Shown in pieces: positions 23,023-30,801 of a stretch of 47,963 nt of DNA (positions within the stretch are counted from its first letter, which is position 1; each line of letters opens with the position of its first letter). The translations under genes and the position numbers were made by a program. Source of the DNA: Peptoniphilus_A hominis (GTDB lineage Bacteria > Bacillota > Clostridia > Tissierellales > Peptoniphilaceae); contig NZ_JBBMFO010000014.1 of the NCBI RefSeq assembly GCF_040096015.1, positions 1 to 47,963 of the forward strand. The letters run 5' to 3'. The notes beneath the pieces are model-generated. The model had not been told where the DNA came from. It made no database searches and saw only the letters and a list, made by a program, of their open reading frames with translations.

Positions 23023-23355
23023 GTGAAAAAATTTTTTCAATTACTTTTTTGGCAGTCTACGGATAAATCAAACATAATATATAGGATTTTAATTCACGCT
23101 TTTATAATATTTTTAACATTAGGTTGGGGATATATTATTTTTGATATTGATTTAAATAATATATTCATAAAGGCTATACTTCTCTTATATACATATATTA
23201 GTTTTTTATGTTTTCTTCCAACACTTTTGACTATACAAAAGTTTGATGATAATAAGGGAAGTGTTTTATTTTTTTTATATATTTTATTTAGTTATGTTGT
23301 GGCATTTATCAGTGTATTTATATTAACTTATTTTATAAAAAAAGATTTAGTTTGA
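23023..23355 (+). CDS. Small integral membrane protein of unknown function
   Basis: This 110-residue protein is very hydrophobic, with three clear membrane segments (about residues 22-42, 48-70 and 80-103) and a basic C-terminus IKKDLV. I do not recognise a family. Codons are strongly AT-rich compared with the ribosomal genes. The start is GTG at 23023 after AAAGGAG; the ATG at 23021 is followed at once by a stop. It is a single-gene unit with its own promoter and a bidirectional terminator shared with fda. Confidence 0.7.
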   Translation: MKKFFQLLFWQSTDKSNIIYRILIHAFIIFLTLGWGYIIFDIDLNNIFIKAILLLYTYISFLCFLPTLLTIQKFDDNKGSVLFFLYILFSYVVAFISVFILTYFIKKDLV

Positions 23356-23392
23356 TAATTGAAAATCAATAATTTTAATAATATAGACAAAG

Positions 23393-23418
23393 AAAAACCT
23401 CTGAATTCAGAGGTTTTT
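23393..23418. terminator. Bidirectional terminator between convergent genes
   Basis: A perfect palindrome centred on GAATTC (AACCTCTGAATTCAGAGGTT) is flanked by A and T runs. It can terminate both the small membrane protein gene and fda. Confidence 0.9.
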
Positions 23419-23431
23419 TGCTTTCTTATAT

Positions 23432-24322
23432 TTATTTTTCAACTGAAGCTGAATAATTTTTTTCTATGGAGTCATCAAGCATCTTTGTAAATTCTTCGTC
23501 GCTTTGATTTACATTAAGTCCTTCAGTTAAGGCTCTTGAATAAGATGCAATTACGCCCCTATTTTTTCTAAGTTTTTCGTTAGCTTCTTCTCTTGAGTAG
23601 CCGCCAGAAAGGGCAACAACTCTAACTGTTTGGTCAAAGTCATAAAGATCTTCGTAAAGATTTTCTTTTTCAGGAAGAGTCAACTTAAACATAACATAAT
23701 TTTCCTTGCCAAGTTTTTTTAGTCCTTCGATTAAATATTTTTTTAGGACTTCTTCGATTTCAGCCTTGTCCTTAGCGTGGATGTCAACTTCTGGCTCGAT
23801 AATAGGAACGAAGCCTGCATTTGATATTTTTACTGCGTAGTCAAATTGTTGGTCAACAACTTTTTTAATTGATTCTTCATTGAGTTCCTTTACAACAGAA
23901 CGCATCTTAGTTCCAAAAATATTTCTTTCCTTTGCATTTTCAAGAAGTTCGTCAAGGCCTTTGAAAGGCTTCATAAGTTGAGCGCCATCTTTTTCTTCAT
24001 CAAGACCTTCGTCAATTTTTAGGATTGGAACTATACCCTTTTCTTCCCAAAGGTAGTCGCCAGTATACTTGTCGCCAACTTTTGAATTCATAGTAACCTT
24101 AAATAAAATTGCAGCCAAAATTCTGTCTGATGTGAAAGCTTCGTTTGTTATAATTCTCTTTCTCATTTCGTGAACGAGATTAAACATTTCTTCATCGTTG
24201 GAATACTTGTCTTCTGTAACCCCATAATTTAAAAGTGCCTTAGGTGTTGAGCCACCTGATTGGTCAAGGGCAGCTATAAAGCCTTTGCCATTTTTCATTC
24301 TATCAAATTGTTCTCTATTCAT
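23432..24322 (-). CDS. fda: Fructose-bisphosphate aldolase, class I
   Basis: This glycolytic enzyme cleaves fructose 1,6-bisphosphate through a Schiff-base lysine without a metal. The 296-residue product matches the bacterial class I type found in Staphylococcus. It has GFIAALDQSGGSTPKAL near the N-terminus, FVPIIEPEVDIHA, then YVMFKLTLPEKENLY with the likely Schiff-base Lys around residue 212, and VALSGGYSREEAN. The start is ATG 24322 after GGAGGT. A TTG four codons upstream overlaps the binding site and is rejected. Its terminator is the palindrome at 23393. Confidence 0.95.
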   Translation of the reverse strand: MNREQFDRMKNGKGFIAALDQSGGSTPKALLNYGVTEDKYSNDEEMFNLVHEMRKRIITNEAFTSDRILAAILFKVTMNSKVGDKYTGDYLWEEKGIVPILKIDEGLDEEKDGAQLMKPFKGLDELLENAKERNIFGTKMRSVVKELNEESIKKVVDQQFDYAVKISNAGFVPIIEPEVDIHAKDKAEIEEVLKKYLIEGLKKLGKENYVMFKLTLPEKENLYEDLYDFDQTVRVVALSGGYSREEANEKLRKNRGVIASYSRALTEGLNVNQSDEEFTKMLDDSIEKNYSASVEK

Positions 24323-24408
24323 TTTTACCTCCAAAGTCTAGACTTCTAATTACTTCTAATTATATAATAAGTAGACATAGTTGACAAATGACAAATTTTG
24401 AGGTGAAT

Positions 24409-24987
24409 ATGAATTATTACGCAGTTAGAGTTGGGAGAAATCCTGGCATATATAAAACTTGGGACGAATGCAAAAAAGAAACCATGGGCTTTAAGGGAGC
24501 AAGCTTTAAAAAATTCTCCTCTCTTGAAGATGCAGAGGCCTTTATTAATGAAGTTGAAGAAGAAAAAAAGGACCAGGCAGAAAAAGATGAACTCATAGTT
24601 TATGTAGACGGTTCTTATAGAAATTCTGATAAGAGTCATTCCTATGGGGTATATATGTACAATGATGAGGAGGAATATTCCTTTTCCAAGAGATTTTTCA
24701 AGGATTCGGACATGAGAAATGTTTCTGGAGAAATAAAGGGCGCCATGCGTGCCATGGAAGAGGCACTTGCCCTTGGAAAGAGAAAAATTTATCTTCATTA
24801 CGATTACGAAGGCATAAGGTCATGGGCTCTTGGCTTTTGGAAGACAAATAAAGAGGGAACCATAGCCTATAAAAAATTTTACGACGACATTAAGGATAGG
24901 CTTCAAGTGAAGTTTATAAAGGTAGAGGCACATACTGGTGTCAAGTACAACGAACTTGTGGACAAGCTTGCAAAGGAGGCAAAATGA
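24409..24987 (+). CDS. rnhA: Ribonuclease H1-like protein with viroplasmin domain
   Basis: RNase H degrades RNA in RNA-DNA hybrids. The N-terminal 45 residues (MNYYAVRVGRNPGIYKTWDE, then FKKFSSLEDAEAFI) form a viroplasmin / RNase HI hybrid-binding domain. A linker leads to the catalytic domain, with Asp67 in VDGS, Glu108 in SGEIKGAMRAM, an Asp in YDYEGIRSW, and the end block EAHTGVKYNELVDKLAKEA. The start at ATG 24409 has GAGGTGA. A TATAAT at 24363-24368 is the probable -10. It is the first gene of a five-gene operon and overlaps the next by 4 nt. Confidence 0.93.
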   Translation: MNYYAVRVGRNPGIYKTWDECKKETMGFKGASFKKFSSLEDAEAFINEVEEEKKDQAEKDELIVYVDGSYRNSDKSHSYGVYMYNDEEEYSFSKRFFKDSDMRNVSGEIKGAMRAMEEALALGKRKIYLHYDYEGIRSWALGFWKTNKEGTIAYKKFYDDIKDRLQVKFIKVEAHTGVKYNELVDKLAKEAK

Positions 24988-25403
24988 GAAAATCTTGGGA
25001 TGAATATTTTATGGAAATAACTGAAATGGTAGCGACTAGATCTACTTGCGACCGCGCCTTTGTGGGCTGCGTCCTGGTAAATTCTGACAACAGAATAATT
25101 TCCACGGGCTACAACGGATCAGTAACGGGAAACCCTCACTGCGACGAAGTTGGTCACACTATGCGTGACGGCCACTGCATAGCAACTATCCACGCAGAGA
25201 TGAATGCCCTCCTTTACTGTGCAAAGGAAGGGATTTCTGTCAAGGGCGCCAAGGCTTATGTTACACATTTTCCTTGCCTAAACTGCACAAAGGCACTTAT
25301 ACAAGCAGGCATCTGCGCCATTTACTACCACGAAGCCTATAGGGTTGACGATTATGCAATGGAGTTAATCGAAAAAAACAATATAAGATTAAAACAAATA
25401 TAG
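24984..25403 (+). CDS. comEB: dCMP/cytidine deaminase family protein (ComEB-like)
   Basis: This zinc deaminase probably converts dCMP to dUMP for thymidylate synthesis. The zinc ligands are visible in TIHAEMNAL and PCLNCTKALI. The N-terminal TRSTCDRAFVGCVLV and GYNGSVTGNPHCDEVGH segments fit the dCMP deaminase group, whose B. subtilis member is ComEB. The length is 139 residues. The ATG overlaps the rnhA stop (ATGA) with AAGGAGG upstream, indicating coupling. The substrate is inferred from family; related riboflavin- or tRNA-type deaminases differ in these blocks. Confidence 0.9.
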   Translation: MRKSWDEYFMEITEMVATRSTCDRAFVGCVLVNSDNRIISTGYNGSVTGNPHCDEVGHTMRDGHCIATIHAEMNALLYCAKEGISVKGAKAYVTHFPCLNCTKALIQAGICAIYYHEAYRVDDYAMELIEKNNIRLKQI

Positions 25404-25413
25404 GAGGTTAAAG

Positions 25414-25833
25414 ATGAAAGGATTTATGGAAGAGTTTAAGGACTTTATTTCCAAGGGCAATGTCATGGACATGGCTGTGGGTGTCATTATAGGTGGCGCC
25501 TTTGGCAAAATCGTGTCAAGTCTTGTGGAAAATATTTTGATGCCACTTATTGGAATTTTACTTGGCGGCGTTAATTTTTCTGATTTGAGCGCAACTGTAG
25601 GAAATGCTGAAGTTAAATACGGCGTATTTTTGCAAGCTGTTTTTGATTTTTTGATTATCGCACTTGTTATTTTTATTATGATCAAACAAATCTCAAAGGT
25701 TACTGACAAATTTAAAAAAGAGGAAGAAGAAGCTGAGCCTACAGAAAAGGTGTGCCCTTTCTGCAAGTCAACTATTGCCATTGATGCTACTAGATGTCCA
25801 CACTGCACATCTGAACTTGGAAGTGTAAAATGA
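25414..25833 (+). CDS. mscL: Large-conductance mechanosensitive channel with zinc ribbon
   Basis: MscL is a pentameric membrane valve that opens under osmotic downshock. The first helix and TM1 are typical: FKDFISKGNVMDMAVGVIIG followed by GAFGKIVSSLVENILMP. TM2 is around residues 72-90 (AVFDFLIIALVIFIMI). Residues 110-131 carry an added CPFC...CPHC zinc ribbon (VCPFCKSTIAIDATRCPHCT), giving 139 residues. AGGAGG precedes the ATG. Its stop overlaps the start of the patatin gene by 4 nt. Confidence 0.95.
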   Translation: MKGFMEEFKDFISKGNVMDMAVGVIIGGAFGKIVSSLVENILMPLIGILLGGVNFSDLSATVGNAEVKYGVFLQAVFDFLIIALVIFIMIKQISKVTDKFKKEEEEAEPTEKVCPFCKSTIAIDATRCPHCTSELGSVK

Positions 25834-26870
25834 AAAAGTGGGATTTAGTCCTTGAAGGCGGCGGAGCAAAGGGTGCTTACCAAGTTGGTGCCTATTTCGC
25901 CCTCATGGAAATGGGATTTAATTTTTCAAAAATCGTTGGCACAAGCATTGGCGCTATTAACGGTGCTATGTTCTGCCAAGGTGATGCCTATGAGTGTTTT
26001 AAAGCTTGGAAAAGTTTAGATTTATCTTCCTTTGAAAATGAAATGGAAGAAATTGATAATAATGAAGATGATGACTTGTTGGACAAGATAAGTCAATTGT
26101 TAAGGAATCGCGATATAAAAATTCCTGAGATAAAGAAATCCCCAGACCCACTATTTAGGTTAGTTGACGAATATATTGATGAAGAAAAAATAAGAAAGTC
26201 TGATGTTGATTTTGGCTTGTGTACTGTCAATATTTCTGATTTTAAGGTTGAAAAATTATTTAAGAATGACATAGAAAAGGGACTTTTGAAGGATTATATA
26301 ATCGCATCTTGTTACTTGCCTGTATTTAAAATGAAGCCCCTTCACGGAAAGTATTATTTAGATGGTGGCTTTGCATCACAATTGCCAGTGGACATGGTTG
26401 ACCAGACAGGCAGGGACGCTGTAGTTATAAGACTGCACAACACTCCTCCTAAAACTGAAATAAAGGCAAAATATATAATAAAGCCAAATAAGAAGCTTGG
26501 TTCAAGCATGGATTTTAACAAAGAAAAGGCTGATAAGCTCATAAAAACTGGTTACTTCGACGCCTTTAGAGAGGTTAAAGGATTAAGGGGAGAAGATTAT
26601 TATATACATCCAGTGGAGGAAGAGGAAAGTTTAAAATATATTTACAGAATTTTAAAAGACAAGTTTGAAAATTCTGAAAATGAACTTGTGAGAAAGGTAT
26701 TTGAGGAACATGTTCCAAAGCTTGCAGAGGAATTAGACTTGCCAGAAACTTTTAAATATGACGAACTTCTCTACAAGCTTTTGGAAGATGAGGCAGAAAA
26801 GAAGAAAGTGGACAGATTTAAAATTTATACAGTTGATGAACTAATGAGGGAAATAGAAAATGGATTTTAA
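25830..26870 (+). CDS. Patatin-like phospholipase
   Basis: Patatin-family lipid acyl hydrolases use a Ser-Asp dyad. Residues 9-15 form the oxyanion loop (EGGGAKG), Ser39 lies in GTSIG, and Asp178 is in the DGGF motif, so all catalytic elements are intact. The protein has 346 residues. After residue 200 a C-terminal region of mostly charged helices has no recognised fold. No signal peptide is present, so it is probably cytosolic or membrane-peripheral. It overlaps mscL by 4 nt and the Nudix gene by 11 nt. The lipid substrate is unknown. Confidence 0.9.
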   Translation: MKKWDLVLEGGGAKGAYQVGAYFALMEMGFNFSKIVGTSIGAINGAMFCQGDAYECFKAWKSLDLSSFENEMEEIDNNEDDDLLDKISQLLRNRDIKIPEIKKSPDPLFRLVDEYIDEEKIRKSDVDFGLCTVNISDFKVEKLFKNDIEKGLLKDYIIASCYLPVFKMKPLHGKYYLDGGFASQLPVDMVDQTGRDAVVIRLHNTPPKTEIKAKYIIKPNKKLGSSMDFNKEKADKLIKTGYFDAFREVKGLRGEDYYIHPVEEEESLKYIYRILKDKFENSENELVRKVFEEHVPKLAEELDLPETFKYDELLYKLLEDEAEKKKVDRFKIYTVDELMREIENGF

Positions 26871-27489
26871 TGCTGATTTTGACTTGATGAAAATTAAAGC
26901 TAAACTTCAGAAGAAAAGTCCCATGCCTGTAGATGTGAAAAATAGATTTGCTGTCATGATTCCTCTAATAAAGAGAAAGGGAGAAATTCACCTCTTGTTT
27001 GAGAAGAGAGCCTTAACTCTTAGGAATCAGCCTGGAGAAATTTCCTTTCCAGGGGGTCGCATAGAAAAAAATGAGACTCCCTGGGAGGCTGCCCTTAGAG
27101 AAACTTGCGAGGAGCTTTTAATAGAAGAAAAAGACCTGGAAATCTATGCAGAGGGCGACTTTTTGGTCAATCCCTATGCTGCAATTATCTACACCTTCAT
27201 AGGCGAAATTAAAAAAGATTTTTTCGAAATCAGTCCATCAAGTGCAGAAGTGGAAAGTATTTTTACAGTGCCACTAAGATTTTTTATGGAGACTGAGCCA
27301 AAAACCTACACCATAAATTTAAAGGTCAATAGAAGCGAGGACTTCCCCTACCACTTGATCCCCAATGGCGAAAATTATAAATTTAAAAGGGGAAGGGAAG
27401 AAGTACTTTTCTATGATTATAAGGGTCAAATCATCTGGGGCTTTACTGCAAAAATGGCGAGAAGGTTTGTGGAAAGGATAAGCCTTTAG
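26860..27489 (+). CDS. Nudix hydrolase, CoA pyrophosphatase type
   Basis: Nudix enzymes hydrolyse X-linked nucleoside diphosphates. The Nudix box is complete: GGRIEKNETPWEAALRETCE continues with EL. The upstream block LLFEKRALTLRNQPGEISFP matches the extra signature of CoA pyrophosphatases (NudL/YeaB). The product is 209 residues. The start ATG at 26860 lies inside the patatin gene, with an overlap of 11 nt, suggesting coupling. It is the last gene of the rnhA operon. Confidence 0.9.
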   Translation: MDFNADFDLMKIKAKLQKKSPMPVDVKNRFAVMIPLIKRKGEIHLLFEKRALTLRNQPGEISFPGGRIEKNETPWEAALRETCEELLIEEKDLEIYAEGDFLVNPYAAIIYTFIGEIKKDFFEISPSSAEVESIFTVPLRFFMETEPKTYTINLKVNRSEDFPYHLIPNGENYKFKRGREEVLFYDYKGQIIWGFTAKMARRFVERISL

Positions 27490-27680
27490 ATTTAATAAAA
27501 TTTTGTACATATAATGTTAAAAAATTTTATTAAGCACAACAAAAGAAAAAATTTTTCACAAAAAATGAAAAATTTAAGGGATTTTTTATAAAAAAGGATA
27601 AAAAAGTAAAATAAATTTGTAGCACAAATGTAATATTTCTTTTTCAAGCTCTAAATTTCAAGCTTTAGAGCTTTTTTTAT
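27490..27680 (+). terminator. Two hairpins after the Nudix gene
   Basis: A 13-bp all-AT inverted repeat (27492-27504 with 27521-27533) follows the stop. Further on, AAGCTCTAAA (27646-27655) pairs perfectly with TTTAGAGCTT (27664-27673) before a T-run, a good intrinsic terminator. The remainder of the 382-bp gap to 27871 holds A/T-rich DNA, the promoter at 27771 and a leader hairpin; no gene is seen. Confidence 0.8.
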
Positions 27681-27770
27681 TTTTGTTGGAAAATATATAC
27701 AAATAATATAAATTTAGAAATGGCTAAATATTAAGACTTAGGACAAGAATTACAAATTGGTTACAAAAAA

Positions 27771-27799
27771 TTGACAAATCAAGTTTTTTCTATTATACT
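27771..27799 (+). promoter_or_regulatory. Strong promoter of the G5/3D protein gene
   Basis: TTGACA (27771-27776) and TATACT (27794-27799) are separated by 17 bp. The leader of about 65 nt contains GTTACAAA at about 27818, which can pair with TTTGTAAC at about 27846, or locally with GTAAC near 27829. Two alternative hairpins just before the ribosome binding site are therefore possible. Confidence 0.85.
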
Positions 27800-27871
27800 T
27801 TTATGAGGTTAGAAGAGGTTACAAAATCGTAACAATATTTACAACTTTGTAACGTTATGGAGGTAATATAG

Positions 27872-28858
27872 TTGAATAGAAAAAACATTTTTCGAAATGC
27901 GAAATTTATTTTGATTGTCCTAGCTCTTGTGTCTGTACTCACAATGGGTTTTAGCACAGCTCTAGGAAATGATGTAGAATTAAATATTAATGGAAAGACA
28001 AAGACAGTTTTTACATATGAAAAGACTGTAGGTGACTTCCTAGAAAAGGAAGGCATTGTACTTAAAAATAAGGACCTAGTTAGTCCAAGCCTTGATAAAG
28101 CAATTGATAAGGATATGAAGATTGTTATTTCTTCTCCAAAATCTTATCACATTAAAGACGGCAAAAAGACTCTTATAGCTGAAGCAAGTGGTTACACAGT
28201 TGCCGATGTTCTTGACAACCTAGACATTAAGTTAAACAAACTTGACAGAGTTTCTCTTCCTCTTGACGAAATTGCAAAAGAGGGCATGGAAATTAAAATT
28301 GATAGAGTTGTAGTTGAAAACCTTGAAAACAAAATAGAAATTCCTTTTGAAACAGAAAGTCGCGAAAACAAAGACATGTTTGAAGGAGAAAAAAATGTAA
28401 TCACTAAAGGCGAAGTTGGACAAAAGACTGAAAGCCTAAAGAACACTTATGTAAATGGCGTTCTTGAAACAACTGAAGTTTTAAAAAGTGAAATCACAAA
28501 GGATCCAGTTAAGGAAGTTGTAGAAGTTGGAACTAAAAAGGGAACAGTAGCTCCTAATGGAAAAAATGCAAAAAGAGTAATAGTAATGCAAGCTACAGCT
28601 TATGATCCAACAGCTGGCTCAAAAACTGCCATGGGAACTCGTGCAAGAGTTGGCGCAGTTGCCGTTGACCCTAAGGTTATTCCCCTTGGTTCAAAACTTT
28701 ATATAGAATCAATGGATGGTTTCGCAAGTTATGGATATGCAACAGCAGAAGATACTGGTGGAGCAATTAAGGGCAACAGAATTGATTTATTTTACAACTC
28801 AAATGCTGAAGCTAATAGGTTCGGCAGAAGAAATGTAAAAGTTTATGTATTAGACTAA
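27872..28858 (+). CDS. Secreted G5 and 3D domain cell-wall protein (YabE/Rpf-like)
   Basis: This is a secreted protein of 328 residues, probably a cell-wall hydrolase of the YabE/resuscitation-factor-like group. Residues 1-32 form a signal peptide. Two DUF348-type ubiquitin-like repeats follow (about 35-85, with KTVFTYEKTVGDFLEKEGI, and about 93-145). A G5 domain spans about 150-225 (IEIPFETESRENKDMFEGE). The C-terminal 3D domain shows ATAYDP, the VDPKVIPLGSKLYIES block, EDTGGAIKG and RIDLFYNS. The start is TTG at 27872, placed by GGAGGTAATATAG. It is monocistronic. Confidence 0.9.
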   Translation: MNRKNIFRNAKFILIVLALVSVLTMGFSTALGNDVELNINGKTKTVFTYEKTVGDFLEKEGIVLKNKDLVSPSLDKAIDKDMKIVISSPKSYHIKDGKKTLIAEASGYTVADVLDNLDIKLNKLDRVSLPLDEIAKEGMEIKIDRVVVENLENKIEIPFETESRENKDMFEGEKNVITKGEVGQKTESLKNTYVNGVLETTEVLKSEITKDPVKEVVEVGTKKGTVAPNGKNAKRVIVMQATAYDPTAGSKTAMGTRARVGAVAVDPKVIPLGSKLYIESMDGFASYGYATAEDTGGAIKGNRIDLFYNSNAEANRFGRRNVKVYVLD

Positions 28859-28860
28859 TT

Positions 28861-28887
28861 AAGGTCCTGGCAACAGGACTTTTTTTA
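28861..28887 (+). terminator. Terminator after the G5/3D gene
   Basis: GTCCTG (28864-28869) pairs with CAGGAC (28874-28879), with G-U and A-U extensions, loop GCAA, then seven T residues. A GNRA tetraloop makes it stable. Confidence 0.85.
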
Positions 28888-29005
28888 TTGGGAAATTTTT
28901 TGTTTTTAAAAAATTTGTGAGACTTTTACTTAGAACTTGTCGAAAATTTTCACCGAAATTAAAAAGCTAAGAAAAAATAAAATTTTAAAAAATAAAGCTT
29001 CACCA

Positions 29006-29034
29006 TTTAAAAGAACTTTTATTTACCTTATAAT
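29006..29034 (+). promoter_or_regulatory. Promoter of the HAAS membrane protein gene
   Basis: TTTAAA (29006-29011) and TATAAT (29029-29034) with a 17-bp spacer. The same -35 variant and spacing are found before the genes at 30337 and 38079. Confidence 0.6.
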
Positions 29035-29052
29035 ATATATGAGGATGATTTT

Positions 29053-29958
29053 ATGAAATTAATTGAACATGAACTCGTCGATAGATATATTTATTATTTG
29101 CAAAGATACATCCCCTATGACAAGCAAAAGGATGCCAGGGATGATTTTTTAGAAATTTTAAAAGATAGACTTCCCGAAATTTATAGGGAAGATGACATAA
29201 AAAAAGAATTAAATAGAATGGGTAATCCCTACGAATTTGCTAGTGCTTATACTGAGGGGGGAAACTTTCTTATAAGTGGCAAGAATTATGAAATTTTTGT
29301 CGCCTTCTTGAAGATGCTTTCTGTTTCAGCCCTAATTGGAATAATTTTATTTATTTTCAATTACTTCAACAGATTTGTCAGCGCAAATTTATTTGACCTA
29401 CTAAAGAGTCTAGTCATTAGCATTTTTATCTTGAGCCTACTTCCCTCATGGATTTGTGAAAAAATTAAGACCAAAAAAATTTTAAAGGCACTTACAGAGG
29501 ATTGGGACATAGATAATCTTTATGAGACTAAGGATTTTAAAATTGAAAAGTATAAAATTGCACTACACTTAGTGACTTTTTCAATGTATTTTATGCTTCA
29601 GACTTATATAATCACTGCCAGCATAAATATTTCCATTGTCACTTACACCTTTATAATGTTTTTATTTTTTATAAATGTGCTTAGTGACAACTTAAAGCTT
29701 TCAGAAAACACCATAGTCTCAAAGGTAATGTATCTGGAATACTTTGTAGATATTTTTACAATCATCAGTTTTATTATTATGACAAATCACTTTATTCCAA
29801 AGGTATTTATCATAAAGGTAATAATGCTAATGAGCCTAATTAATTTAATTTTAAACACTTACAATATTTCTAAGAGCAAAAATATTTTGTTATCGCGAAA
29901 AAAGAGAAAGAAAAATAAGTACAAGAGAAGAAATAAAAAAGACAGAGAAAACTCTTAG
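29053..29958 (+). CDS. HAAS-domain-like membrane protein
   Basis: The N-terminal 70 residues (YIYYLQRYIPYDKQKDARDD, then LNRMGNPYEFASAYTEG) resemble the HAAS helical signalling domain found on membrane proteins usually linked to PadR regulators. About six to seven membrane segments follow between residues 85 and 275. The C-terminus is a strongly basic cytoplasmic tail of Lys/Arg/Asn. No PadR-type gene is adjacent. The ATG follows GAGGATG-type sequence. The 3' end overlaps the bidirectional terminator. Function is unknown. Confidence 0.7.
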   Translation: MKLIEHELVDRYIYYLQRYIPYDKQKDARDDFLEILKDRLPEIYREDDIKKELNRMGNPYEFASAYTEGGNFLISGKNYEIFVAFLKMLSVSALIGIILFIFNYFNRFVSANLFDLLKSLVISIFILSLLPSWICEKIKTKKILKALTEDWDIDNLYETKDFKIEKYKIALHLVTFSMYFMLQTYIITASINISIVTYTFIMFLFFINVLSDNLKLSENTIVSKVMYLEYFVDIFTIISFIIMTNHFIPKVFIIKVIMLMSLINLILNTYNISKSKNILLSRKKRKKNKYKRRNKKDRENS

Positions 29959-29977
29959 AGTCTCCCTGTCTTTTTTT
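29941..29977. terminator. Bidirectional terminator overlapping a coding end
   Basis: GACAG (29941-29945) pairs with CTGTC (29966-29970), with internal pairs in between, flanked by A-rich sequence on the left and TTTTTTT on the right. It overlaps the last codons of the HAAS gene and separates it from the convergent glutaredoxin gene. Confidence 0.75.
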
Positions 29978-29990
29978 CTTTAAATAAATA

Positions 29991-30230
29991 TTATGCTAGG
30001 TTTTCCTTTAAATATTTAATAATATCTAGTGATTCATAAAGAGGCTCTTCACCAATGAATAGACATGGCACTTGTTTTTTGCCACCCTTTTCAATTAAAT
30101 ACTCTCGAGCTTCCTTGTCCTTGTCGATATTTTTTATTTCTACAGAGTCAATGCCATTATCTGCCATAAAGGATTCAACTTTTTTGCAGAAAGGACAAAC
30201 TGTTCCTACATAAAGTGTTAATTTTTCCAT
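29991..30230 (-). CDS. Glutaredoxin
   Basis: This is a small thiol-disulfide oxidoreductase of 79 residues. It starts MEKLTLYVGTVCPFCKKVES, with the redox motif CPFC at residues 12-15. It continues with GGKKQVPCLFIGEEPLYES, which carries the cis-proline and glutathione-site region, and ends DIIKYLKEN. The start at ATG 30230 is supported by GAGGGAT just upstream. A much longer in-frame extension upstream has no binding site and overlaps the divergent promoter, so it is rejected. It is a single gene. Confidence 0.9.
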   Translation of the reverse strand: MEKLTLYVGTVCPFCKKVESFMADNGIDSVEIKNIDKDKEAREYLIEKGGKKQVPCLFIGEEPLYESLDIIKYLKENLA

Positions 30231-30285
30231 AATATCCCTCCAAAATAGATTTACCCAATTAATGGCAAAGAAAACAAGGGCAGTA

Positions 30286-30314
30286 TTTAAAAAACAGCCA
30301 TTTTTTGATATAAT
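30286..30314 (+). promoter_or_regulatory. Promoter of the coiled-coil/MurF/Ddl/RNase R operon
   Basis: TTTAAA (30286-30291), a 17-bp spacer and TATAAT (30309-30314). It resembles the promoter at 38034 closely, sharing TTTTGATATAAT, a following CAT, and AGGTGATA as part of the ribosome binding site. Confidence 0.65.
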
Positions 30315-30336
30315 AACATAGATTCGAGGTGATATT

Positions 30337-30801
30337 GTGGGATTTTTTGACAGTCTCGATGGCAATGTAGATGAAATTATGGAAAATTTAAACTATTTGA
30401 AGAAAAAAATTGTAAGTGAATCACAGGAAATTAAGAAGACGGCAAGGCTAAAGTACGAAATTTTAAATGAAGAGAGAAAGTTATCTGAACTCTTTGAAAC
30501 CCTTGGTCGCCATGAATATAATCTTTTAAAGGGTCTTCAGTCAGAGCTTGATGTTGACGAGACCTTGAGAGAAATTGAAAGGCACAGTGCAAGGATCTCT
30601 TCCCTAAAAATGGGTCTTGATACAAGAGACAGTTCAGGTCTTATTTTTACAAGTGATTCTGAAAGTAAGCTAGATAAAAATTTCGGCGAAGATGACTTTT
30701 CTGGACTTTATATTGAAAAAGATTTTGGAAAAGAAAATAATTCAAAAAGTGATGAGGGATCCATAATTTTTATAGAAGAAGATGAAGATGAAAATAGATA
30801 A
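30337..30801 (+). CDS. Coiled-coil protein of unknown function
   Basis: I do not recognise this 154-residue protein. Residues 8-92 are almost wholly helical with heptad-like spacing (IMENLNYLKKKIVSESQEIK, then LNEERKLSELFETLGRHEYN), predicting a coiled coil. The C-terminal third is acidic and likely disordered, ending FIEEDEDENR. No signal peptide or membrane segment is present. The start is GTG at 30337 after GAGGTGA. It is the first gene of the operon leading to murF, ddl, rnr and smpB, and overlaps the next gene by 20 nt. Confidence 0.7.
   Translation: MGFFDSLDGNVDEIMENLNYLKKKIVSESQEIKKTARLKYEILNEERKLSELFETLGRHEYNLLKGLQSELDVDETLREIERHSARISSLKMGLDTRDSSGLIFTSDSESKLDKNFGEDDFSGLYIEKDFGKENNSKSDEGSIIFIEEDEDENR

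Noticed and set aside
30231..30365. Extended N-terminus for the glutaredoxin
   Set aside because: The extra 45 residues have no conserved features, overlap the divergent promoter, and lack a binding site, whereas ATG 30230 has GAGGGAT.
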